Positions 27,419 to 34,201 of a stretch of 64,000 nucleotides of DNA are shown here, one piece after another. The DNA comes from Henriciella sp. (lineage in GTDB: Bacteria > Pseudomonadota > Alphaproteobacteria > Caulobacterales > Hyphomonadaceae). Numbering within the stretch: the stretch's first letter is position 1; the number at the start of each line of letters is the position of its first letter. The notes under the pieces are model-generated. The model was not told the origin of the DNA and ran no database searches. It saw only the letters and a program-made list of their open reading frames with translations. Both the position numbers and the translations under genes were made by a program. Location: NCBI RefSeq assembly GCF_029936995.1, contig NZ_JAPYRE010000001.1, forward strand, positions 124,001 to 188,000, read 5' to 3'.

Positions 27419-28246
27419 TCAGTCGGCGGTCCCTGTCTCGCGGCAGACCCGGCCGTCACTCAGCGCGCCGTACTCGCCCCGCGAACTGTTTGGAAAGAGC
27501 TGCTCTAGGCGCGCCTCGTCATCCTGGGATTCAGGCTCCCAATACATGTCCAGGTGGAGGTTCGGCGCACAAGCGCTCATGGTCTCCCGCGAGAGGTATA
27601 GCATTGGCATGCCCCTCAACCTGACCTGTGCAGACCTCAATGCGTCTGCATCGTAAAGCCCGTCATGTATCCCATGGCGGCGCTGGAACGCTTGGTGCAG
27701 CGCGTATTCAAATCGCCCGCGGCGCAAATTCGGGCCGAGAAACATTCGAATCTGTTCCCGGCTGTTGCCAGCCTTTCTCAGCGCCTCTCTAATTTTTCTT
27801 TCGTCCGGCGGATGGGGCGCACCGTGAACTGAGATCAGCGAGTAGGGCAGCACCCCAAGCCGGGTGGCGGCCGGCGCGAGATAGTTGCCGCAGGAAGAGC
27901 CGCAAATGCCCAGCACCGAAACGCTCATGCCGTGCCGGGCGATAATATCGGCGGCGGGAATGGCATTCACCACCGGCCCGCCAAAGGACGTTATCGTGAG
28001 GTGTTGGGCGCCGCTCTGCACGGCTTCATAGAGGCATGCATAGAGCCCAAGATCTGTACGCCCGGCATAGCGCACGGTGCGCCTATCCTGCTCGCAACGC
28101 GACTTGTCCTCGCCCGCAAGCCGAACCGCCTCGGCGATTGCCGCGCGGCTGCGCTGAAAGGCGTCATCATTGGCGTTATCTGTCTGCGCCGCCGAGAGGC
28201 CGGCATTGGCAAGCAGGAAGACTGACAGGGTTGTGATACGCATCAC
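27419..28246 (-). CDS. secreted ClpP/crotonase-fold protein, putative periplasmic serine hydrolase
   Basis: 275 residues with a signal peptide (VFLLANAGLSAAQ). The central part resembles ClpP-fold proteins of the COG3904 kind: LTITSFGGPVVNAIPAADII, then VSVLGICGSSCGNYLAPAAT, then LISVHGAP. In the ClpP pattern Ser118 (GSSCG) and His141 (SVHG) would be nucleophile and base, 23 residues apart, close to the 25 of ClpP. The third catalytic residue cannot be assigned by eye. The remaining ~130 C-terminal residues are not recognised. The substrate is unknown. It converges with the DUF885 gene and stands alone. Confidence 0.65.
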   Translation of the reverse strand: MMRITTLSVFLLANAGLSAAQTDNANDDAFQRSRAAIAEAVRLAGEDKSRCEQDRRTVRYAGRTDLGLYACLYEAVQSGAQHLTITSFGGPVVNAIPAADIIARHGMSVSVLGICGSSCGNYLAPAATRLGVLPYSLISVHGAPHPPDERKIREALRKAGNSREQIRMFLGPNLRRGRFEYALHQAFQRRHGIHDGLYDADALRSAQVRLRGMPMLYLSRETMSACAPNLHLDMYWEPESQDDEARLEQLFPNSSRGEYGALSDGRVCRETGTAD

Positions 28247-28330
28247 TCGGCTCCGGGCTTTCCGCTTTCCACACCCTCGCCAAATCTGGCTGCTTGTCCA
28301 GCCGGACGCGCGCCACTCGCGATCCGGTGT

Positions 28331-29248
28331 CTAAGCGACGGATTCGGGTTCGCGAAGCTCCACCGCCTTCATCGCCTCGGCGATATGATCCACCAGCAGC
28401 CGGGCCTTGCCCTTGAGCTTGCCGCCGGACCAGACCGCGTGCAGGGGGAGGGCGTCGGCCTCCCAGTCGGGCAGGAGCGGCACGAGCTGGCCCGCGCGCA
28501 CCTTCTCGCAGACCAGCCAGTCAGGCGCGAGGATATAGCCGAGCCCGTCCTGTGCGCCCTGGATCAGCATGTCGCCGGAGGATGCGCGGAAGCGTCCCTC
28601 GACACGCAGATCGATGCGTGAGCCTGCTGTCCTGTGGGTCAGGGCCCAGTGCTTGTGAGTGGCCTTGTGGCGCAGGTGCAGCGCGTCATCGGGCGGCAGG
28701 GTGTCCGGGCTTTCCACGCCAGCCAGCTGGGCCAGGTAGACCGGGGAGGCCCACAGCCGTCGCGGGCTGAGCGCGATGCGTTTCGCCATCAGGCTGGAAT
28801 CGGCCATCTCGCCGAGCCGGAAAGCGATGTCGATGCCCTCCTGTACGATGTCGGTATAGGTGTCGTCGGAAATCACATCCAGCGAGAGGTCGGGATATTG
28901 CCGCATGAAGCCGGCAAGGGCCGGGGCGACGACAACACGCGAGAGCGAGTGCGGCACCGTGATGCGCAGCTGGCCATAAGGCTCATTGTCGAGCCCGCGC
29001 ACTTCCGCCTCGGCCTCCTCGAAATCACTGAGAATCCCGCGGGCGCGTTCATAGAATTTCTGCCCCGCTTCGGTCAGGCTCAATGCGCGTGTCGTCCGCA
29101 GGAAGAGGTCCGCGCCAAGCTGTGTCTCGAGGTCCTGGATGCGCCGCGAGACCGTCGGCTGGCCCATCTCCAGATCGGCCGCAGCCCTGGAGAAACTGCC
29201 CGTATCCGCGACCCTGATGAACAGCCGCATCGCGTCCAGACGGTCCAT
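28331..29248 (-). CDS. LysR-family transcriptional regulator
   Basis: A 305-residue LysR-type regulator: N-terminal winged HTH (MRLFIRVADTGSFSRAAADL, then MGQPTVSRRIQDLETQLGA) and a C-terminal periplasmic-binding-like effector domain (GQLRITVPHSLSRVVVAPAL). Its sequence type is that of the CrgA/AaeR-like subgroup that often regulates adjacent oxidoreductase or DoxX genes. It is divergent from the DoxX-like/YHS operon, with 178 bases between, which it probably controls (inference). Confidence 0.92.
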   Translation of the reverse strand: MDRLDAMRLFIRVADTGSFSRAAADLEMGQPTVSRRIQDLETQLGADLFLRTTRALSLTEAGQKFYERARGILSDFEEAEAEVRGLDNEPYGQLRITVPHSLSRVVVAPALAGFMRQYPDLSLDVISDDTYTDIVQEGIDIAFRLGEMADSSLMAKRIALSPRRLWASPVYLAQLAGVESPDTLPPDDALHLRHKATHKHWALTHRTAGSRIDLRVEGRFRASSGDMLIQGAQDGLGYILAPDWLVCEKVRAGQLVPLLPDWEADALPLHAVWSGGKLKGKARLLVDHIAEAMKAVELREPESVA

Positions 29249-29426
29249 GATCTTCTCCCGCTCTTACCCGTGACTTGCATATATAAGGCGACTGCCCCTG
29301 CGTTTCGAGGGCCAGCTACGGGCCTGCGGCTTCACCGGAATGTGAGCCCGGTTCACGAAGGCGTGCTTCGCAAGTGACGCAGCGTTAGCCTATCTCATGA
29401 TCAGAGACAAAAAGGGGACGTCAGTC

Positions 29427-29945
29427 ATGAGCCGTATCCGCACCTGGATTCCGCATGTCGCCGCCATCATCGCGGCGCTCGTTTTCCTCGACAGCCTGCG
29501 CTTCAAGTTCACCAATGCTGAAGAGACGCAGGTGATCTTCGGCAATCTCGACGCCTGGGCGGCGAGCCTCGGCGCGGATGGCCTGTTCGCCCAGACCGGC
29601 CTGTTCAGCCAGTATGTCATCGGCACGGCCGAGCTGGTCGCCTCGGCCTTCCTGCTCATCGGTATCCTGCCGGCGCTGCGCCGCTTTCAGGCCATTGGCG
29701 CGCTGATCGGACTCGCCGTGATGAGCGGCGCGGTCAATTTCCACCTCTGGACGTCGCTCGGGATCGACCCGAACAATGATGGCGGCGGCCTTTTCATGAT
29801 GGCCTGCGTGGTCTGGGTCATATCCCTTTCCCTGATCGTCATCCGCCGTCATGAACTGGCTGCGGTCGGGCGTGGTCTGGCGGGAACCTTCCTGCCCGCC
29901 ACGCGCCCGGCTGCAGCCGCCCCGACAGCCCCTGCGAACGCATGA
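29427..29945 (+). CDS. DoxX-like integral membrane protein
   Basis: A 172-residue protein with four hydrophobic helices (VAAIIAALVFLDSLRFKF; YVIGTAELVASAFLLIGIL; FQAIGALIGLAVMSGAV; LFMMACVVWVISLSLIVI), the layout of DoxX/DoxD-like proteins. FLDSLRFKFTNAEETQVIF near the start matches the DoxX-like pattern of an early helix followed by a charged segment. The function is uncertain; DoxX proteins are linked with redox and sulfur stress. AAGGGGA before the ATG at 29427 supports this start over an upstream one. It overlaps the leader of the YHS gene and is co-transcribed with it. Confidence 0.7.
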   Translation: MSRIRTWIPHVAAIIAALVFLDSLRFKFTNAEETQVIFGNLDAWAASLGADGLFAQTGLFSQYVIGTAELVASAFLLIGILPALRRFQAIGALIGLAVMSGAVNFHLWTSLGIDPNNDGGGLFMMACVVWVISLSLIVIRRHELAAVGRGLAGTFLPATRPAAAAPTAPANA

Positions 29946-29965
29946 CCCCACCAAGGAGGACCCTC

Positions 29966-30421
29966 ATGAAACGCACCCTCACCGCCGCAATCGCCTTCGG
30001 CATCCTCGGTCTTGGTTTCGCCGCCCCGGCCCATGCCGACAAGGATCCGGTCTATACCGGCCTCTTCTCCGACACGGCCGTTGGCGGGCATGACCCGGTG
30101 GCCTATTTCACAGAAGGCCAGCCCGTGAAGGGCAAGAAGGAATTTTCCACCGAGTATGAGGGCGCAGAATTCCGCTTCGCCAGTGCCGAAAACCTCGCCA
30201 TGTTCGAGGAAGACCCTGCGAAATATGCCCCGCAATACGGTGGCTACTGCGCCTGGGCCGTGGCCGAAGGCAAGACCGCCAAGGGCGATCCCGGCCATTG
30301 GAAAATCGTCGATGGAAAACTCTACCTCAATTATAATGGAAAAATTCAGGACCGCTGGGAACAAAACCAGGCGGCGTTCATTGAGAAGGGTAATACGAAC
30401 TGGCCGACGGTGTTGAATTAG
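29966..30421 (+). CDS. YHS domain-containing secreted protein
   Basis: A 151-residue protein with a signal peptide (FGILGLGFAAPAHADK). The mature part is a YHS domain of the periplasmic sort: VGGHDPVAYFTEGQPVKGKK, FRFASAENLAMFEEDP, YAPQYGGYCAWAVAEGK. Such domains are suspected to bind metal; a biochemical role is not established. The start at 29966 is preferred because AGGAGG lies just upstream; an ATG at 29942 would sit before the ribosome site. LysR, DoxX-like and YHS genes occur together in several alphaproteobacteria. Confidence 0.88.
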   Translation: MKRTLTAAIAFGILGLGFAAPAHADKDPVYTGLFSDTAVGGHDPVAYFTEGQPVKGKKEFSTEYEGAEFRFASAENLAMFEEDPAKYAPQYGGYCAWAVAEGKTAKGDPGHWKIVDGKLYLNYNGKIQDRWEQNQAAFIEKGNTNWPTVLN

Positions 30422-30475
30422 CGGGGCAAGAATTCCCTCCTCCCCTCACCCCCCTGTCCCGCTTCACCCGGCTTT

Positions 30476-30508
30476 AGGCCCTGCACTCCCCCTCGGTGCA
30501 GGGCCTTT
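30476..30508 (+). terminator. stem-loop after the YHS gene
   Basis: A perfect 11-bp stem AGGCCCTGCAC (30476-30486) with GTGCAGGGCCT (30496-30506) and a short T tract. It lies between convergent genes (YHS and nudC) and probably terminates the plus-strand transcript. Confidence 0.7.
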
Positions 30509-30559
30509 CGTATGTATGGGGTGATTTTCTGGCAGACATGCAGTCAGGCAGACAGAGGC

Positions 30560-31477
30560 TCAGTCGTCGCGTTCGGCCCAGATCTTCATGATGTGATGGG
30601 CGACGGCAAAGGGCGGCGGCGCGAAGATTTCATCATGCTTGCCCGCCAGCACATCGCGCATTTCGGCCCGCGACACCCAGCGTGCTGACTCAAGCTCGGT
30701 CTTGTCGACCGTGATGTCCTCATTCTCGGCAGGCAGCAGAAGCCCGATCATCAGCGATGACGGGAATGGCCAGGGCTGGCAGCAGAGATATTCCGCATTC
30801 GCCGGATGGCAGACAATCCCCGCCTCCTCGTGCAGCTCGCGCGCCGCGCCCTGTTCCAGCGTCTCGCCCGGCTCGATGAACCCGGCAAGACACGACCACA
30901 TGCCCGCCGGCCACATCTTCTGGCGCCCCAGAAGGCACTTGTCGCCACTTGTCGCCAGCATGATCGCCACCGGATCTGTGCGCGGGAAGTGCTGGGCTTC
31001 GCAGGCCGGGCAGACACTTTTCCAGCCTGCTTCCGTCACCTCGTTTTCCACCCCGCAGGCCGCGCAGAAGCGATGGGACTTGTGCCACTCGAAGATCGAG
31101 CGTGCCGTCGAGGCGAGATTAGCTTCCAGTTCGGAGAGCTTCGTCATCGCCATGCGGAAGTCCATGAACTCGCCCGTGCCTGCGATCAGCGAACCATCAA
31201 GGTCGAAATCATCGCGCAAGCCCGCGGCGAAGACTGGCGTGCCCTGCTTGTCGAGGCCGAGGAACAGGCGGCGCGCATCCGGCGCGGCCTTCGCAATCTC
31301 CGGCCCCATCCAGACCAGCCCGCCGCCCGGCGCAACCAGGGGCAGCCCCTTCTGCATGACGAGGATGAGCACATCTTCCCGGCCATAGGCAGCCTCCAGC
31401 CAGTCAGGGTCGGAACGGTGATGGCCGGCCCGGTCGATCGGGCGCGCGCCCAGCGGAATGAGATCGGAATTCGTCAT
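30560..31477 (-). CDS. nudC: NAD+ diphosphatase / RNA deNADding NUDIX hydrolase
   Basis: About 305 residues. An N-terminal beta domain is followed by a four-Cys zinc ribbon (FCAACGVENEV, then SVCPACEAQHFPRTDP) and the NUDIX domain with box GFIEPGETLEQGAARELHEE. The downstream LCCQPWPFPSSLMIG matches the SQPWPFPxS motif that distinguishes NudC from other NUDIX enzymes. It hydrolyses NAD(H) to NMN(H) and AMP and removes 5'-NAD caps from RNA. The start at MTNSDLIPLG is chosen over an upstream ATG. It is divergent from the SRP RNA gene. Confidence 0.93.
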   Translation of the reverse strand: MTNSDLIPLGARPIDRAGHHRSDPDWLEAAYGREDVLILVMQKGLPLVAPGGGLVWMGPEIAKAAPDARRLFLGLDKQGTPVFAAGLRDDFDLDGSLIAGTGEFMDFRMAMTKLSELEANLASTARSIFEWHKSHRFCAACGVENEVTEAGWKSVCPACEAQHFPRTDPVAIMLATSGDKCLLGRQKMWPAGMWSCLAGFIEPGETLEQGAARELHEEAGIVCHPANAEYLCCQPWPFPSSLMIGLLLPAENEDITVDKTELESARWVSRAEMRDVLAGKHDEIFAPPPFAVAHHIMKIWAERDD

Positions 31478-31605
31478 GGCGCTACACCTAGCAGCCTTTC
31501 GAGACGCTGCAATAAAGGCGGCGGCGAAAATCACCCCTGACGGCGGGGCAGGCGAGGGCTCAAGAGGTCTCGCGCGGCAGGGCGAAACTCACCGCATCCA
31601 GCCCC

Positions 31606-31634
31606 TTGTCACTGGAGCTTACGCGCGCGATATA
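31606..31634 (+). promoter_or_regulatory. sigma70-type promoter of the SRP RNA gene
   Basis: TTGTCA at 31606-31611, a 17-base spacer, and GATATA at 31629-31634. The predicted start, about seven bases downstream near 31641, coincides with the 5' end of the SRP RNA helix. Confidence 0.75.
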
Positions 31635-31640
31635 GGGCCT

Positions 31641-31740
31641 CAGGAGGCTGGCGGTGGACGGAGTCCTCGCCAACCGGGTCAGATCGGGAACGAAGCAGCC
31701 CTAACGAGTTTCCCTCCGGGTCACTGTCCAGTCTCCGCTT
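31641..31740 (+). ncRNA. ffs: signal recognition particle RNA (4.5S, small bacterial type)
   Basis: The conserved SRP core GGTCAGATCGGGAACGAAGC (from 31678), followed by AGCCC, corresponds to the Ffh-binding domain of bacterial 4.5S RNA (E. coli GGTCAGGTCCGGAAGGAAGC). The flanks pair: GGAGGCTGG (31643-31651) with CCAGTCTCC (31728-31736), closing a hairpin of about 95 nt, the size of the small-SRP class in alphaproteobacteria. With Ffh it forms the particle that targets membrane and secreted proteins to FtsY/SecYEG. A promoter stands at the right distance. Exact ends are approximate. Confidence 0.92.
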
Positions 31741-31760
31741 TATTTCTTTGGGAGGGAATA

Positions 31761-31916
31761 TTGGAAAAAAATAAAAGGCAAGAAGATCGAGAGCTAGTGC
31801 GTAATAATCTTACGCCCAAAACGCCAAAGCCAGATTCTGGTCAAGCAAATTATCAGCCTCGAACGCCCAGTGAAACAGACAACTCAGCAGAGCCGCCTCC
31901 TTCCGAGGAAGGCTAG
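31761..31916 (+). CDS. small hydrophilic protein, function unknown (TTG start)
   Basis: A 51-residue frame starting with TTG, preceded by GGGAGG about five bases upstream. It is Lys/Arg-rich at the start and Pro/Glu/Ser-rich at the end (ending EPPPSEEG). Codon choice is AT-rich, like the two genes that follow and unlike the GC-rich neighbours. The same frame stays open upstream through the SRP RNA gene, but that part is not credible as protein. Not recognised; it may be an intrinsically disordered protein or a chance frame. Its stop overlaps the end of the convergent membrane-protein gene by four bases. Confidence 0.4.
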   Translation: MEKNKRQEDRELVRNNLTPKTPKPDSGQANYQPRTPSETDNSAEPPPSEEG

Positions 31917-32527
31917 GTTTCCAATTTTTTGTATCTAATATTTACTCTTTTAATATTCGACGGCGGGACATAAGTTAATCGGCTTCCGTAGTTTTTATCT
32001 ATTACGGAATTTTGAGATTTCGCTTCCTCGCCCTTGAGTCTTGTATGGGTAAGATAAAGCAGGACGCCCCCATCGGCGCCCAGAGTCACTGGTCTTCCAG
32101 GGCAATCGAAAAATAATGATGTGTCATCACACCTTAACCAGTGTCCATCGTTAGTTTCGATAGATATCTGTTTAACTTCGCAGCCTTTGATTTCGTAGAG
32201 TGCCTTCCAGGCCGATGGTGTATCGTCGCTTTGGATACCGCTTTTTTCGAGAATATCCTGTAGGTGAATCCTTCCATGAGAGCGCCAAAGTAAAGCGCCA
32301 ACGAGAGTCGTTGGAATGCTAAGAGCTGCGCCAGCCCAAATGGGCCAGCCTACGGATCGAAATAGCCACATTATGGACGTAGCAAAAAAGCCAAAAACTA
32401 ACGTACAAAATATGATGTCTAGAGTTGTGTGGTGATCCCTAATACCTTTGTATGAAACTATGTAGGAAGCGTATCCAACAGCTAATGTGAATTGGGTATT
32501 CCAAGATAGTTCAATCAGTTCATTCAT
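31913..32527 (-). CDS. hypothetical membrane protein of the low-GC islet
   Basis: About 204 residues, not recognised. Two or three hydrophobic helices lie in the N-terminal half (FTLAVGYASYIVSYKG; LDIIFCTLVFGFFATSIMWL; PIWAGAALSIPTTLVGALLW). A soluble C-terminal domain of about 115 residues follows, predicted by eye to be mainly beta-strand. The gene is strikingly AT-rich compared with the chromosome around it, suggesting horizontal acquisition. The ATG at 32527 is used; there is no strong ribosome site. Confidence 0.65.
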   Translation of the reverse strand: MNELIELSWNTQFTLAVGYASYIVSYKGIRDHHTTLDIIFCTLVFGFFATSIMWLFRSVGWPIWAGAALSIPTTLVGALLWRSHGRIHLQDILEKSGIQSDDTPSAWKALYEIKGCEVKQISIETNDGHWLRCDDTSLFFDCPGRPVTLGADGGVLLYLTHTRLKGEEAKSQNSVIDKNYGSRLTYVPPSNIKRVNIRYKKLET

Positions 32528-32682
32528 CTGCAAAAGTCATTTCCCCAAGTGTTTGCGATCATCTTGGCGGGTGATCTTTAATCGTATGCTATCGCCATAC
32601 AGAGCTGGAACGAATTGTGCCGTTTTTATTAACCCGAAAATAAAATTGCAAAAATTACGTATGAAAGAGGAGTGTTTCCGTC

Positions 32683-33138
32683 ATGCGTGAAATTGAGATT
32701 TTAAAACAAGTGAAAAAGCTTGCTGTCGAGTATTATGATATTACCGGAAAACCTCTGGGTGTTACTGGTGAGATTGCCGAGGTCGAGGCGGCCCAGCACC
32801 TTGGGCTGGAGCTAACTGAAGCGAGAACTGAAGGTTACGATGCCGTTCGTCGCGACGGTAACAATATAACGCGTATTCAAATTAAAGGTCGTTGGAAAAG
32901 GCAAGGTAAAAATTGGGGGCGCGTAGGGTCTATCAATACGACCAAAGCGTTTGACACGGTCATGCTGGTTCTTATGCAGGGGCGATATGAAGTTGCGGAA
33001 ATCTGGGAAGCACCAAGGGCGGCGATATTGGATAGGCTCTCTAAGCCAGGGTCAAAATCACGCAATGAAAGAGGCTCTTTAGGGGTGTCACAGTTCAAGA
33101 GTATTGCGACACTTATTTGGCCCTCAGTCTATGACTAG
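32683..33138 (+). CDS. hypothetical protein with PD-(D/E)XK nuclease-like motif
   Basis: 151 residues, AT-rich gene. The segment EGYDAVRRDGNNITRIQIKG has the spacing of a PD-(D/E)XK core (Asp, then about a dozen residues, then a strand ending Gln-x-Lys), with preceding helices containing Glu (GEIAEVEAAQHLGLELTEA). This suggests a restriction-endonuclease-like fold with Q in place of the second acid, as in some restriction enzymes. Catalysis is not proven. It resembles small uncharacterised DUF proteins found beside restriction or defence genes (recollection, not verified). GAGG lies upstream of the ATG. It forms the right part of the low-GC islet. Confidence 0.6.
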   Translation: MREIEILKQVKKLAVEYYDITGKPLGVTGEIAEVEAAQHLGLELTEARTEGYDAVRRDGNNITRIQIKGRWKRQGKNWGRVGSINTTKAFDTVMLVLMQGRYEVAEIWEAPRAAILDRLSKPGSKSRNERGSLGVSQFKSIATLIWPSVYD

Positions 33139-33473
33139 CGGACGATCGCTTTCATTTTTTCGAATTTCAGCAGATATGTGCCGGGCTCCAATTCTGAGTA
33201 TCTGATTACTTGAAGTTCTCCTCAAGCCGAATGGCAGACTTTACCATTCGGCCATAGCCAGTCTCTTTCGATCCGTTTCAGGCGGTCAAGGGCGCGTTCC
33301 GCGTCCGTAGGATCATGACCCTTGACCGTCTAAAACAGATCGGACACCCGTCATTCCCCTCTCCCGGTTCGCGGGCTTTGAGGGATTAGCGGAAGGTCCG
33401 GGGGACCTTTCGCCCCGAAAAGGGGTCAGGGGTGAGGGCTGCCATGTCTGTGATACTTCCTGAGTCCACCTTC
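33139..33473. other. gene-free stretch with two inverted repeats
   Basis: No credible gene. Two inverted repeats are visible: GCCGAATGG (33226-33234) with CCATTCGGC (33244-33252), and CGGTCAAGGG (33283-33292) with CCCTTGACCG (33319-33328). The first may terminate the preceding gene, though no T-run follows. Base composition changes from AT-rich to GC-rich across this stretch, marking the right edge of the islet. Confidence 0.5.
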
Positions 33474-33595
33474 CGTCATCCCGGCGCTCCCCCGGACCCC
33501 GATAGTGTCCGGGGGAGCGCCCGGACCCAGTTTCGATATGTTTCCGCACCCCCACTGGGTCCCCGGCATGCGCGTGCGCGCAAACCGGGATGACG
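33474..33595. repeat. 122-base palindromic element with terminal inverted repeats and two internal hairpins
   Basis: Perfect 11-base terminal inverted repeats CGTCATCCCGG (33474-33484) and CCGGGATGACG (33585-33595) enclose a perfect 15-bp hairpin (33483-33497 with 33507-33521) and a perfect 9-bp hairpin (33523-33531 with 33554-33562). The CATCCCGG ends are shared with the shorter element at 34115. It has no coding capacity of its own. It looks like a dispersed intergenic repeat (REP/BIME-like or a small MITE). Confidence 0.75.
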
Positions 33596-33663
33596 CCGTT
33601 GGGGTGTCGGGACAGAAAAAAATCCATCCCACCCCTCCAGAACCTGTGATCCAATCCAGCACG

Positions 33664-34032
33664 ATGACCCGCGACTGGATCCTCCGTGTCCTTGAAGACC
33701 TGGCCTTGTGGTACTGGCCCATATTCCTGTGGGAGTGTGCGCGGGTGCGGCTCGTGCTGGACGGGATGTTCGCTGAAACCGGCGGCATGATCTCCTTCGG
33801 CGTCACGCCGACCGGGCGCATCGTCATTGTCTCGCATGTGCCCGAAGACCGCCCTACCGCGGATGACTGGACCCGGTATGCCCCGCGTGAACCGTGGGCC
33901 GCGCTCTCGCTGGAGCGACAAGCCGCGCGCCTCGCCGCGCTCGCAGACGGTCTTTTTCAATGTACCATCGCTACACCGCTGTCACACCGTCACCAGACCA
34001 TCCCCACACCGGCCTTCCTGGATTCAGGTTAG
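33664..34032 (+). CDS. hypothetical protein, 122 aa
   Basis: Not recognised. The start at MTRDWILRVLEDLALWYW is chosen because the upstream frame runs through the palindromic element. The N-terminal half is aromatic and hydrophobic (LALWYWPIFLWECARVRLVL) and could be a membrane-associated helix. The middle resembles a small beta unit (GGMISFGVTPTGRIVIVSHV). The C-terminal residues, after about 100, read like non-coding sequence, so the protein may end differently in relatives. Codon use is GC-rich like the chromosome. Confidence 0.5.
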   Translation: MTRDWILRVLEDLALWYWPIFLWECARVRLVLDGMFAETGGMISFGVTPTGRIVIVSHVPEDRPTADDWTRYAPREPWAALSLERQAARLAALADGLFQCTIATPLSHRHQTIPTPAFLDSG

Positions 34033-34114
34033 GGGCTGGGTGTTCTGCTTATGCCAGACCATACGCCGCCAGCCCGCCGGGCTTGCGGGCAGACGTGCTG
34101 GCCCTATCCGTCCG

Positions 34115-34198
34115 ATCATCCCGGCGAAGGCCGGGATCTCGTGCAGCAGGCGCACCGAATGCGACAGGAGGCCCCGGCCTGCGCCGGGGCGAGCGGGG
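34115..34198. repeat. double-hairpin intergenic repeat
   Basis: Two perfect 8-bp stems, ATCCCGGC/GCCGGGAT (34118-34125, 34130-34137) and GCCCCGGC/GCCGGGGC (34171-34178, 34183-34190). This CATCCCGGC...GCCGGGG arrangement is of a type often dispersed in alphaproteobacterial intergenic DNA. It sits three bases from the stop of the photolyase gene and may stabilise or end that transcript. Confidence 0.65.
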
Positions 34199-34201
34199 AT
34201 A

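Noticed and set aside
31458-31760. Upstream part of the long frame ending at 31916
   Set aside because: It runs through the SRP RNA promoter and gene and overlaps nudC; only the final 51 codons have plausible start signals.
33139-34201. Possible CRISPR array because of several GC-rich repeats
   Set aside because: The repeats are palindromic, of different lengths and not regularly spaced with unique spacers; no cas genes are present.
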